From assembly GCF_050948175.1 (NCBI RefSeq), contig NC_135198.1, positions 7,267,001 to 7,331,000 on the forward strand: 64,000 bases of DNA, written 5' to 3'. Shown here piece by piece: positions 13,387 through 24,998 of the stretch; position 1 is the first letter of the stretch, and the number at the start of each line of letters is the position of its first letter. Made by a program: the position numbers and the translations under genes. The DNA is from Xylocopa sonorina (taxonomy: Eukaryota > Arthropoda > Insecta > Hymenoptera > Apidae). A model generated the notes under the pieces. The model did no database searches. It was not told the origin of the DNA and saw only the letters and a program-made list of their open reading frames with translations.

Positions 13387-13714
13387 ATATATATATTAAA
13401 TTATAAAAATACTAAATAAAATATATTTTTAAAAGATATTACTATGGAACATCGTATATACGTATGTAATATTACCAAAAAATGTGTTTGAGCTGGTTTC
13501 TATAACAACACTAATGCATATTGATTTAACTAATCATTACTTCTCTAATTTTCTTTTAATACAAAAATGATATAATTAGATAGTTAATAATTATGTTTAT
13601 GAATAAGGAATTACCACGTAAATTATATTTGATCATTTATTTTTGCATAAATTATTGACAACAGTAGCATTGGATGGTTTTCACTAGAATGTATTAGTTG
13701 CCTTGACAATGAAG

Positions 13715-15583
13715 TCATAAACTCATTATTTCCTTAAAAATAGCCATACATGCTGCGGATAAACAGCCAGCCACTGGTACAGTAATTAACCATGCAAATG
13801 CTATATTGCGAAATAACTTCCACGAAACTCCTTCACCACCACGTGAAGCCCATCCCACGCATACAACGGATCCCACTTTACAGTGAGTTGTTGACACAGG
13901 TAAACCAGCCTTACTTGCCAACAAAACTGTTACTGCTGCCCCTACCTATGATTGATATGTAATAATATATGTTATAATGAAATAATAAATATTTGAAAAA
14001 GATACTATCTTTGTCTTCCGCAAACAATCAAAGCTTCATATTTATAAAATGTATATATGTATATACCTCTATAGTAAATCCCGTAGTTGGTGTAATACGC
14101 GCTAAATCTTGTCCTAGAGTTTGTATCACTCTACGTCCCCACATCCAAAGACCAGTTGATATACCTAAACCACCATAAAGTAATATGAGCATTGGAGTTT
14201 CTGCTTCTTGCCTAGCTGATCCTTCAGCATAAACAGCCCAGAGTGCAATAAGTGGTCCAATCGCATTACTGACATCATTACCACCATGAGCAAAACTGCC
14301 AAATGCTGCAGTTAGTACTTGCAGGAATGCAAAGAGTTTTGATATTTCTGGTGGTTCTTCACTTTTTCTTTCAATTTCAATTTGAGTGCCTTCAGTTTCT
14401 GATGCTGCTACCATTAGGAGAGGGCTTGCGCTGCTATTGCCACGTAATTTTGGTGCTGCTTCTTTCGCATTACCATTACTGTTATTACTACTACATGGGG
14501 CTTCAGAAATAACAGACAACGCTGTTGTTTCCTTTTTATCACAGGTACCAAACTTTGTTGTGGTTGTTGTTTTTTCGTTGCTGTTCAGTGAAAGTAATAT
14601 TCTTTTCCTTTGCCATGGCACAACAAATAAGTAAACAATGGCAGCTGAAAATGTACCAAAGCCTAATGCAGCTAGTAAACTACCCCACCATGGCACTTGA
14701 TCTAACATCAGAACTGAAACAGATACAGATTAGCATTAAATTTGACTTCTAAACAAAATGCAAATTTATTATATGTAAAATATAAATGTAAAAAATATAC
14801 TTACGTTTAGGTCCATCGTGTACAACTGACATAATATTAATAGCAACAGTGAGACCATATGCTAGTGGGAGGATATGAAGACCTTGTTCTAACGGTTTAC
14901 TAGATTGAAGTACTGATTTTCTTAGAACCCAAAATATAGCACCCGATACAATTCCACTAAGTACAGGACTTGCAAACCAAGATGCTGCTATATTTCCAAG
15001 AGCTAGCCACTTTACCTATAAATGTATATATTACATTGTATATCGACGCTTGTTTATTTTTAAATGAATGAGATAATAATTTTACTAACTCCAGCTGTTC
15101 CTTTACAGACAAGTGAAAAACCAACTGTAGCACCAACAATGGAATGTGTTCCAGAAATAGGTAATCGTAATGCTGTTGCCAGTATTAGCCAGATACCAGA
15201 TCCAGCTAAACTGGACAATGCTCCTATCATTAATTCTTTTTCATGGCCTTCATATAATGTAACATCTAATATACCCTTTCTCATAGTATCAGAAACCTAA
15301 ATTAAATATCAATTAACATATTTCAAATAGTATTATATAAGGAAAAATATAGAAAATATATAAATTCTTTTAAAACTACCTTATAGCCAATGAGTACAGC
15401 TCCAGCAATTTCGAAGATCGTTGCTAAAATACAAGCTTGAAATATTGTAAGTACTCCAGCACCAACGCTTGTTCCGAAACTGTTTGCAACATCATTCGCT
15501 CCAATTCCGAATGCCAGAATAAAGGCCACTAAGAATCCAACCACTACTATCCATACCAAGTTCTCATCATATGGTATGTTCAT
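13715..15583 (-). CDS. NaPi-III: Sodium-dependent phosphate transporter, PiT/SLC20 family
   Basis: Plasma-membrane sodium/inorganic phosphate symporter. Exons 15583-15380, 15296-15090, 15015-14805, 14713-14067 and 13945-13715 join in phase to 499 residues. The two inverted copies of the family signature are visible: GIGANDVANSFGTSVGAG near residue 27 and SFAHGGNDVSNAIGPL near residue 350. Also seen are LPISGTHSIVGATVGF in the first half and LPVSTTHCKVGSVVCVGW in the second, which form the paired substrate-binding halves of the PiT fold. Hydrophobic segments fill both halves. The central cytoplasmic loop (roughly residues 235-330, rich in Ser, Asn, Lys and Glu) is short compared with vertebrate PiT proteins, which explains the smaller size. 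Exon 2 ends at a GTTAGT donor, needed for frame. Gene symbol follows the Drosophila PiT gene; orthology is inferred from family membership. Confidence 0.94.
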
Positions 15584-17691
15584 GTTTACTTACTTAATAT
15601 CTATTTCTTTTGAGCTATTGGTACGTAGAACTTTCAACTTTTCCACATATGTCAGTAGATCATTTTATTAAAATTTTCTCTTGTTTGTAAGTGATACATG
15701 ATCAAATAAGAGAACATGTATATCAAGGAAGATCTTCCAGTTTTATCTGTTATGCATTTACATATAAATAGTTATAGATCAGAATATATTTCTCCATTTA
15801 TATTTTTAAATTCCTATATATATATATATATGTGTACACGTATGTATATATATATATCTAATATTTTCTATTTTACTTTTAAAACAATCAATCTTGTAAC
15901 TTTGTACACATAGCAGAGGTAGTATTTTGGCGCAGCACCTGGTATATTTAGCATTGTTTTTTCTCATGCAGCAACATATAACTGAAATGCTAACCAGCAT
16001 CAAAGGAGCTATTGTGTAAACACCTTTCTAAATTTTTTATTTTTTATTAAATATAAAATGTTATGTTCAACTTTAAAAAGATTCATTATCAGCGTTTTTC
16101 TTTTCTGAAAACGCGTTGATTGCTGTTCGTCCGGCATCTGTAATTAATCAAAGCGTACGTTTATCTTAATGTATATACATATATACGTCCTTCAACTTTC
16201 CGACATTGAAATATAAAAATTCTTGAAAGCAATGCAACTATTTTGTGTAATTACCTTCGTACGCACATCGTAATTGTCTTAAAAATCAACTTTAAACAAC
16301 AAGATACTTGTAATCCACGAAGGAAATTCAATTATTAGACTGAAACGTTCTACCAAATTTTGCACATTCGATTCCGAGAAGGGGTGGTGCTACCCTTTTC
16401 ACTTTTCACGTAGCAACACTTGGTATCTCGATTGAAATTCACGACCCCAACAGAACTGGTTCAATTATTACAATTATTCCTTCTTCTCTCATCTTTTTGC
16501 GCGAACAAACGGAGAATAGTAATTATTTAACCCATTACAAAAGAGCTACATGTATAAAACATGACGAGAAGTTCGAAGACTGTACATACTACTATTGCAA
16601 ACTATAAGAAACGAAAGAAAATGACAAATGATTCGGATAAGCAAAGCTTTCAAGCACGTCACCTTAAATTTGTATGTAAAACATTTTAAAGTTTTAATTT
16701 CCAATTACCACTGTTTGCATTATTCTTTCTATGATCTTCCGTGTAGTTCTTGGTTTTGAAACCTTACTCTTAGGGATCGTATGGAAGATATGCACTGTGT
16801 CATGGAAATGTAAAAAACTATTTGAAAGTTTAGAAAGAGGAAAAGAGAGACGAAACGAAAATATGTATTTTTTTCACTCACGAAACGAAAATTACTTTAC
16901 ATTAATCTTTGATAATCGGGGATGCCGCTCAGATCCGCGTGGGGGTGAAATATTGATCCGCCATTTGTCCACGAATCTCCTATTTTGTGTAAGGCGAAGA
17001 TACTTTGGTACACTGGAAACCTGGCTCTTTTCTATATTGTAAATTAATGAACAATCGATCGATTGACCATCCTCGCGTTCTAACGTGCGTTTAGAATTTC
17101 CTCTTAATGTCATCATGTACTTATTAACAATATACGCACTAACTATGCATCGGATTTTCGTGGGGGAATGATGAATAAGTCATTGCATAAAGGGTGCTAA
17201 ACGAGCTATGAATTGATGTGAACATAATTACCAATAATTACCTACTCTTATGTACATAATATATTATAGAACAAAGGTCATCCAACAGAATCTCCATCAG
17301 TTTTAAAAATTACACACATTGTATTCAATTTTTGTAGATGTTAATACATTTTGAGTAAACTTAGATAATTAATTGTATATTTATGTAATATACAGTTGCT
17401 TTAACAGAAATTAATGATATTTGAAGAAATATTAGAATAAATATGCTTATCTAGAATGATTAGCTTCCTGTAATTATAAGTTGTATTAAATTATATGTTT
17501 ATATTTGAATTTGAATTACTTTCATTCAAAGATATTGGAATTTCTTAAGTGATACCACAATTAGAACAGTACAATCTAAGTAAATAAGCACAATTTATTT
17601 TACACGTATCATATTTACAGTTTTTGGTAGTTTGAAATTATAATTTCAGTATAAGTTAATTGTAATTTTCACACTACTGAATTGTTATACT
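15584..17691. other. PiT upstream region and UQCRB downstream region
   Basis: About 2.1 kb without a recognisable coding exon. It should contain the PiT promoter and 5'UTR. An ACGTATGTATATATAT-type simple repeat lies near 15817-15857. A minus-strand AATAAA at 17594-17599, about 95 bp past the UQCRB stop, is a plausible poly(A) signal for that gene. Confidence 0.45.
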
Positions 17692-18331
17692 CTACTGAGC
17701 TTCCCATTGTTCTCTTTCTTTACGTTCTTTAATGACGTCCATTACATGAGGCAGAAGATACGGTTTATCCTATTTAACAATAAAAGTTTAGCATGTTAGA
17801 TATTTAAATTGAAAATGAAGTAAACATATTATGTAAAAGTATATAGAAACTACATAAATTAATAAGAATTTTAATATTAATATACCTCTTCGAACTTAGT
17901 CCATTGTTCTTTTGGTAAAATTTGCTTCTGGCAATCTAACTGAGCAGCTCTAACAATACGGAAGATACGTGCTTCCATCACATCAGGGGGTAAACGTTTC
18001 AATGCTTCTACCACGTCGTCAGTTTCATGAATAATATCATCTTTATGTAAACCTAAATACATGTAAAATATATATAATGTACATTGAAGTGAATATTATT
18101 AATTTATTCATATGACTCAACCAGCTATTTTACTAGTACATAAATATTTTATACCATATTTGTTAAAGTCAGAGGCGTTATATGCCCATTTTTGTATATT
18201 TGCTGTAAAACAATTAATTATATAATTATATAAGAATATAATACGTAAATATTTGATAAAGTGAAATTTTCAATGGTGATTTACTCACGGAATGTACGTT
18301 TCAAATAATTTGCAATTATAACTGCAAGCAT
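17692..18331 (-). CDS. UQCRB: Cytochrome b-c1 complex subunit 7 (UQCRB / QCR7)
   Basis: Small matrix-side subunit of respiratory complex III in the mitochondrial inner membrane, needed for assembly around cytochrome b. Exons 18331-18289, 18202-18155, 18052-17886 and 17769-17692 join in phase to 111 residues, exactly the usual length. Conserved blocks are KWAYNASDFNKYGLHKDD, VVEALKRLPPDV, RIFRIVRAAQLD and ILPKEQWTKFEE, ending KERKEREQWEAQ, which follow the family consensus almost position by position. There is no cleavable presequence, as is normal for this subunit. It is head-to-head with the poly(A)-binding protein gene, about 1 kb between start codons. Confidence 0.97.
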
Positions 18332-18936
18332 TTTTGTTTTTTAACACTTAACGTGTTAACCCGTTCGTATACTTGCTGTTTGGAATAATGTATTATCGTT
18401 TATACCTGTTATACTGTACTTTTACCAGCTTCGATTTACGAAAGTATATAAATACGTACATACTATGTACATACCTGTAAGTTACTAGATCGCTAGTATC
18501 GATACGTACATTTTCCAAGTTCCTAGTATGCAATTCCATAGTAACTAGTTTTAATGCAATACAAAAGTTATCTTATTTTTAATTCATAATCGTGCAGTTT
18601 AATAAATTACGTTTACTTATTATAGTTCCACGATAATTACTTGTATAATTGATATACAATGCACAAAGTAGCGTGTGTTTGAAAATGTTCCTAGAATCTG
18701 ATATAAAGCGTATTAGTACAATCGGAATTTATTACGTTTACATCGAATCGAACTATTATTTCTCGAATAAAACCATTTACTTGAATAATGATATAAATCT
18801 GTTTTGTTTAAGAAAATAAAAAGATTATATTCTGCTACAGAATTATTTAAAAATACCCCAGATTTCTCGTATAGATGGCGGTATAGCAGAGAAAGGGGGC
18901 TACTTTTTGAGAGCGTGGTATGCGTTCGATGGTTAG

Positions 18937-18944
18937 TATATAAG
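18937..18944 (+). promoter_or_regulatory. TATA box of pAbp
   Basis: TATATAAG, 31 bp upstream of a pyrimidine-rich stretch (CCTCTTCCTC at 18968-18977) that would make a 5' terminal oligopyrimidine (TOP) start. Spacing fits a focused RNA polymerase II start. Sequence match only; no transcript data. Confidence 0.6.
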
Positions 18945-18967
18945 CACCGAGGGAACTACTTTCAATG

Positions 18968-18977
18968 CCTCTTCCTC
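18968..18977 (+). promoter_or_regulatory. Candidate transcription start with TOP-like tract
   Basis: CCTCTTCCTC at the right distance from the TATA box. Poly(A)-binding protein mRNAs are known TOP mRNAs in vertebrates, whose translation follows nutrient (TOR) signalling through LARP1. A start at the first C would give an unspliced leader of about 340 nt. Confidence 0.45.
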
Positions 18978-19070
18978 ATTAAGAGTAGAGTTGTGTTCAC
19001 GTGTGGTTGTGTCTCCTTTTTCCACAAAATAGGTCACACAACCCACCTCCATTCGTGAAATAACTCTTCT

Positions 19071-19137
19071 ATAAAAAAAAAAAAACCAAAAAAAATATAA
19101 AAATTATAAAAAATATAAACAAAAAAATCGAAAAACC
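19071..19137 (+). promoter_or_regulatory. A-rich tract in the pAbp 5' leader (probable autoregulatory site)
   Basis: About 67 nt made almost wholly of A with scattered T, C and G, lying between the probable transcription start and the pAbp start codon. Poly(A)-binding protein mRNAs in other animals carry such an A-rich leader; excess protein binds it and represses its own translation. Position and composition match that known mechanism; function here is inferred. Confidence 0.75.
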
Positions 19138-19307
19138 GTAGCTGAAAACCGCGAAACGTAAGTAAAGTGTGGAAAAAAATAGTAATCATTGCGTTACGAA
19201 GAACAACGTGGTCGGAAGAGCGCAAGCCATATTGAAGGAACGGGAGATACCAAAAACCAGAGAATTTTCAACTTAAGCAGCTGCACGACGAGGGAATACT
19301 ACTAAAA

Positions 19308-21912
19308 ATGAATCCGGGAGCTCCGAACTATCCTATGGCCTCACTTTATGTGGGTGACTTGCATGGTGATATCACGGAGGCGATGCTTTTCGAGAAGTTT
19401 TCATCGGCTGGGCCTGTACTCTCGATACGCGTCTGCCGTGATATGATTACACGACGTTCGCTCGGCTATGCTTATGTCAACTTTCAGCAACCGGCTGATG
19501 GTAAGCATATTGATTATCTATTTCGATATTTCTTTGACCTAAATACATCAGATCTTTGTAAAAACTCATCCTTTGTTACATCATTTATCCATGCTTGACA
19601 CGTGTTTCGGGTCGTACGATGCCACCATATTGAAACCTACTTCGCACAAAGTAGATAGTAGTTGACGGTTGGTTGAGTCATGCTTAATTTTTTCATCACT
19701 TCCCTTTTTGCACTTCACACGATATCGAGTGTCTTGATACAAATCGGAATGATAATCGGAACGATAGATTTTTATATGTAATCCGTCTACCACATACATG
19801 CATTGTGCTAATTGAACTAAAGATAAGATAAGTGAAAGTATCATTGTACCATATTTATTGTGTATATGAAAAAAACAATTTCTCAATATGTTCGCACTAA
19901 TGATGCACGTTCTATAAATTATTTTCACAATACATATCTTTCTTTTACGATACATCTTAAATGATTTTTTGCAAGAATAAATACTCATAAGAATAGAAAA
20001 ATGTATAATTGAAAAAAAAATGTGATTATTATCTTAATTTCAGCGGAACGTGCTCTTGATACTATGAATTTCGATATGATAAAGGGGCGGCCTATTCGTA
20101 TTATGTGGTCTCAGCGTGATCCATCTCTTAGGAAATCTGGCGTTGGAAATGTGTTTATAAAAAATTTAGATAAAAACATAGACAATAAAGCCATGTATGA
20201 TACGTTCTCTGCTTTTGGTAATATACTCAGTTGCAAAGTGGCTCAAGACGAATCCGGCGTTTCAAAAGGTTATGGTTTTGTTCATTTTGAAACTGAAGAA
20301 GCGGCAAATAAATCTATTGATAAAGTTAATGGCATGTTATTGAATGGAAAAAAGGTAACATTTTACATTCTCTATTGAATCTTTTTATTCTGTTCTGTTT
20401 ATATAATTGTAATTATCATTTTTGTATTCTTCTATTGTATAGGTATACGTTGGTAAATTCATACCGCGCAAGGAGCGTGAAAAGGAATTGGGAGAGAAAG
20501 CTAAGCTTTTCACTAACGTTTATGTAAAGAATTTTGGAGAAGATATGACAGATGACAAACTGAAAGAAATGTTTGAAAAATATGGGACCATCACCAGTCA
20601 TAAAGTAATGATTAAAGATGACGGAAAATCTCGAGGTTTCGGTTTTGTAGCATTTGAAGATCCCGACGCTGCTGAACAAGCAGTACTTGAATTAAACGGA
20701 AAAGAGGTTGCTGAAGGGAAGTGCATGTACGTTGGACGGGCGCAGAAGAAGGCAGAGCGTCAACAAGAATTAAAGAGGAAATTCGAACAATTAAAATTAG
20801 AACGTTTGAATCGTTATCAAGGTGTAAATCTTTATGTAAAGAATTTAGACGATAGCATAGATGACGAGCGATTACGCAAAGAGTTTGCACCATTTGGAAC
20901 GATTACCTCGGCAAAAGTAATGATGGAAGAGGGACGCAGCAAGGGCTTTGGATTTGTCTGTTTCTCAGCTCCTGAAGAAGCTACCAAGGCTGTAACAGAA
21001 ATGAATGGTCGTATAATAGTCACTAAACCATTATACGTTGCTCTGGCTCAACGTAAAGAAGATCGTAAAGCACATCTCGCTTCTCAATACATGCAACGTT
21101 TGGCGAATATGCGAATGCAACAGATGGGTCAAATTTTCCAGCCTGGTGGTGCTGGAAATTACTTCGTTCCCACTATGCCACAACCGCAAAGATTTTATGG
21201 ACCTGCACAGATGGCCCAGATTCGTACAACACCACGTTGGCCAGCGCAGCCTAATCAAGTACGACCTAATGCACAAACTGGAAGTTCTGGTTTCGCTGCG
21301 ATGCAAGGTCCGTTTAGAGCTACACCACGTGCACCTACAGCGCAAGCTGGTACTATGCGAAGTGCTTTGTCTGCTAGACCTATCACGGGTAATAAAAAAT
21401 TAATTTTATACAATTTTCATCATATCAATTCCTATAAGAATTCCTACTAATTACGTTCGTTCTTTTTAGGTCAACAAGCAGTTGGCGGTGCAAACATGCA
21501 AAGTCGTTCTATGGCTGGTCCAGCAGTCGGAGTATCAGCTCAAAGCCGTCCGTCGAATTACAAATACACCTCGAACATGCGTAATCCACCACAAGCAATG
21601 GCAATCCCTGCTCCTACTCCTGTTCAGCAAGCTGTTCATATCCAAGGTCAAGAACCGTTGACTGCCTCTATGTTGGCGGCTGCTCCACCACAAGAGCAGA
21701 AACAAATGTTGGGAGAGCGTCTCTTCCCGTTGATTCAATGTATGTATCCGCAACTTACTGGAAAGATCACTGGAATGTTGTTGGAGATCGACAACTCTGA
21801 GCTTCTGCACATGTTGGAGCATAATGAATCGCTGAAAGCCAAGGTTGAAGAGGCCGTAGCTGTATTGCAAGCTCATCAGGCCAAGCAGGCTGTGGCTTCT
21901 AAAAAAGAGTAA
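19308..21912 (+). CDS. pAbp: Cytoplasmic polyadenylate-binding protein (PABPC)
   Basis: Binds mRNA poly(A) tails in the cytoplasm and contacts eIF4G to promote translation and control decay. Exons 19308-19500, 20044-20354, 20443-21388 and 21470-21912 join in phase to 630 residues, the usual length. Four RRMs are clear: RRM1 (ASLYVGDLHGDITE, LGYAYVNFQQPADA, about 10-88), RRM2 (NVFIKNLDKNIDN, KGYGFVHFET, about 98-175), RRM3 (NVYVKNFGEDMTD, RGFGFVAFED, about 190-267) and RRM4 (NLYVKNLDDSIDD, KGFGFVCFS, about 293-370). A Pro/Met/Gln-rich linker follows, then the C-terminal MLLE (PABC) peptide-binding domain from about 545 (LGERLFPLIQCMYPQL, ITGMLLEIDNSELLHML). Intron 1 (543 bp) lies within RRM1. 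Only the cytoplasmic form has this layout, so the call is firm. The leader carries signs of translational self-control (see the A-rich tract). Confidence 0.98.
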
Positions 21913-22440
21913 AAACATCTATTAGGGTATAATTTTATTCTTTCTTAATTGTTTGTAAACGATGTTCAGTTTTTCTTCCTCATTCTGCAATTATCCTTGG
22001 TTTAAACAAATTTTTTCTGAAGCTTTACGGTGGCTTAAGCGATTATTACATGCAAGAATGACAGGAACAAATTGTTATTCAAAACTTAATTGATCATGAA
22101 AGGGTTTTTCATCGAGTTTTATGATAATAAATTTTCCTTTAAAAATATTAAATCAGATTATTCTTTCCCCAATCCTTATTTCGATTAATATTTTTATTTT
22201 ATCTTACTTTATTTTTTATTGACTTATTACTAAGACGTTTGTATATCATTAATTTTCTGTAATGCAAAGGAAAATGTAATGAAAGTATAGAGAATAAATT
22301 ATTTGAAATGTTTGAACTGCAATTAGGCGTTCGTTAATTAGATTGTAAATTATGTATTGAATTTTGTCTTTTACTTTGTAATATTATCGGCATCGAATAT
22401 TTAATATTGTGTTTTTAAATTAAATGTATGAATAAATTTT
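21913..22440 (+). other. Probable pAbp 3'UTR
   Basis: AT-rich sequence after the pAbp stop codon with candidate poly(A) signals, including AATAAA at 22431-22436. No coding sequence. Confidence 0.5.
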
Positions 22441-22986
22441 ACACCTAAGATTTATTTCAAAAAATTGAACAATTTCTATTGTCATGAATATTCCGCCCAA
22501 ACTTGACATAATCTTATGTACAAATTAGAAAAAAGGATGTCAACATATATAATCATCCTTTTAAATATATATTCGCATTAATATAGCTAGCATTAGCCCG
22601 GCTATTAATATGAAAATCGATGTAATTCTATTAAACTTGTGAGGTCGGGAATTCAAGCGTACTGATTAATTGTTAAACGTGACTATATGCATACATGGTA
22701 CACAGAAAATAAAAAAGAGAAAAGGATAAAGAAAAAGGAAAATTGTGCTAAATATTCGAATATGAATTTTACTAATGCATGAAATCAAGGTCGGTATATC
22801 CGGCAATGACAACTAAATTTACTGCAGTCGATTAGTGACATTTCTCGATGGTGGACTAAGTCTAGTAATTGTGTTGTACTCCTGTGGCATATAGTTATCG
22901 ACATAATCGTCTACTTTTCTGATAAATGCGTCCGTTTTTTTTTTAATTTTATGGTAATAAGAAAATGTACTTACTGTCCTCTATTG

Positions 22987-23225
22987 CAGTGTTTCCTAAT
23001 TTTTTACACCTGCGGACCGGCGAAGACAGGTAAAACATTTCAGGAATTGGCGTCAATCAAAAATTAAGAGACAATATATAAATAGGTGTTTCATTTATTA
23101 AATCGTATGCAAATATAATTTTTAGTTAGCGCGACATTTGCTGCCGCTTATTTTTTGATAAATTAAAATTTTTTTATTTTTCGCAGACCAACGCCGGTCC
23201 ACGGACCAATAATTACGAAACATTG
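22987..23225. mobile_element. Non-autonomous hAT-like MITE 1
   Basis: A 239-bp unit whose ends are imperfect inverted repeats: CAGTGTTTCCTAATTTTT at the left and the complement of CAATGTTTCGTAATTATT at the right (15 of 18 positions match). It is flanked by 8-bp direct repeats, CTCTATTG (22979-22986) and CTCTATTA (23226-23233), 7 of 8 matching. An 8-bp target duplication and a CAGTG-type terminus are hallmarks of hAT transposons. No transposase remains, so it is a non-autonomous element, somewhat decayed. Confidence 0.7.
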
Positions 23226-23438
23226 CTCTATTAGTATTTTGTATTTTTAGCAAATAATTCAGAGGAAGAAATGTGACGTATGATTGTAATAATCATTCGT
23301 ATAAAACCTTGCGCACGTGAATTGTATGTTTAAGTGGATTTTGTATATTTTTCACTGGTGCATTTATGTTATCGCTTTTCTACTTATATAGGCTTAGAAT
23401 TACGTTCTTTCAACAAATATATTTACAGGGCCCTATAT

Positions 23439-23632
23439 CAGTGTTTCTCAACCTTCTTTGGTTGACGACGCATTAAAAATATCTGGAATTATTTGCTGTA
23501 CAGCTGAATACAGGATAAGATTTTTTTAGTAACCGTTGAGGTAATGCAAATACCACATTTCAAAGTTACAAGACCCATGTAATTTTAATTATTTGTCAAA
23601 AATTCTTGTGGCACACAGGTTGAAAAACACTG
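23439..23632. mobile_element. Non-autonomous hAT-like MITE 2
   Basis: A 194-bp unit starting CAGTGTTTCTCAACCTT and ending AGGTTGAAAAACACTG, which are inverted repeats of each other with one mismatch. Flanks CCCTATAT (23431-23438) and TCCTATGT (23633-23640) match at 6 of 8, consistent with an aged 8-bp target duplication. Its termini share CAGTGTTTC with the neighbouring element, but the interiors differ. No coding capacity. Confidence 0.72.
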
Positions 23633-24953
23633 TCCTATGTAAATAAATACAATTAAAGCGCTCCGTCGATTACAAAGACGTTCATATAGGGCAAGGTTTG
23701 GAATCCTTCACGCTAATTAGTTGGCTGGTCCTAAGGATAGTCCCGAGATCTTTCAATAACCTCGGCTTTTACGATGGGTTCGACGGGCTTTTACGATTTA
23801 TTACAAAGAACAACCAGCGGCGAAAGTATCCTTTCTCCAATGTCAGGTCAACATCACAAAAAGTATGGGATATATGTTTGACTTTAACAGTTCGTTTTTA
23901 TTGAAGCCCATTGAGTTTTTCAAGTGGCACGTTTCTTTCCTAGTCTATTTACATAGCGCAATACCATCTGGTCTACATCTGCCTACAAGTACACAAAATT
24001 CCTATATATAATAATAAGGATCCAATTCTTAATAATACAAATAACAATAATGACATTTGAACAATTATTTTGTCTATGAAAGAAGATTGTTCGTTTTGAT
24101 AAATATTTTCTAAATATTAGTGTTAAACAGAAAATATAAATTTCTTAACACAAATGTAACAATTTCCTTTCATCATTTTCTTTTCATTCACTGCTATTGT
24201 TTATCTGTGTAATAGAAAACTTCTGTTTGCAGTGCGATTAATTAAGAATGGTATTCCAGTTATACATATGCGTTATATGTGAAATTAATTGAGGTAAGAT
24301 TGATTTTATTAGATGCTGATACATAAAATTTGAATGTTATTAAGACAGTCAGTTTCAGTATTTAATATTACGAATTATTGTCATTACGTAATTATTATCG
24401 CTAATTTTCCATTTATAATTTTTGTACATACAGAAGAGGCGCGTGTATTAAGTTATGCCTTTTAAACATTCCGCTTCCTTACAGTCAGCCCATGATTGGT
24501 TAGTTGTCCCGTGGTGGGACGGGTAATGAAAAAATCTGATTAGTCCAACCGGACACTTCATGTTACTTCGACAAATGATAGGCTGGATAGTTGTTCTGCG
24601 GAAAGGCAATGGAGATTGGAAACGAGTCCTCGTCGACAATAAGCAAGAGAGAAGATTAGTATTTGTTGAGCTGTTGCCGAATCGTGGCATATTTTCACGA
24701 GAAGTTGTGAGGTTCAGTGGAGTTGCAAGAACAGTTTGTAATCAATTATATATGTAAGACACTTGAGAAGAGTAAGTTTGTTCGACCTATATGCGTATAT
24801 AACGGTGGCCTAAATTTTTTTCGTCATAAGCTATTCTGCGTCCACCTTCAAACTGTCTTTGCGCCTTAATTAAAAATATTTGCACGAATTTGAACCTGTT
24901 CTTTCACTAATATGCGATATCGGTATTTATCGGAAAGATGACTATAGCGTAGA

Positions 24954-24998
24954 ATTGTCATCCTGGCAGATATTGTCATCTTGGCAGATATTGTCATC
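24954..24998. repeat. Short tandem duplication, 18-bp unit
   Basis: Two and a half copies of an 18-bp unit (ATTGTCATCCTGGCAGAT with one C/T difference between copies). Small local duplication in intergenic DNA; no function seen. Confidence 0.85.

Larger units (their letters stand above)
18332..19307. promoter_or_regulatory. Divergent intergenic region, UQCRB / pAbp
   Basis: 976 bp between two divergent start codons. The right third contains the pAbp core promoter and leader, annotated separately (TATA box, pyrimidine-rich start, A-rich tract). The left part is AT-rich and should hold the UQCRB promoter; no TATA box is obvious on that strand. Confidence 0.6.

Noticed and set aside
20612..21345. 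Antisense open frames over pAbp exon 3 (93-104 residues)
   Set aside because: They lie opposite a strongly conserved coding exon and show no motif of their own.
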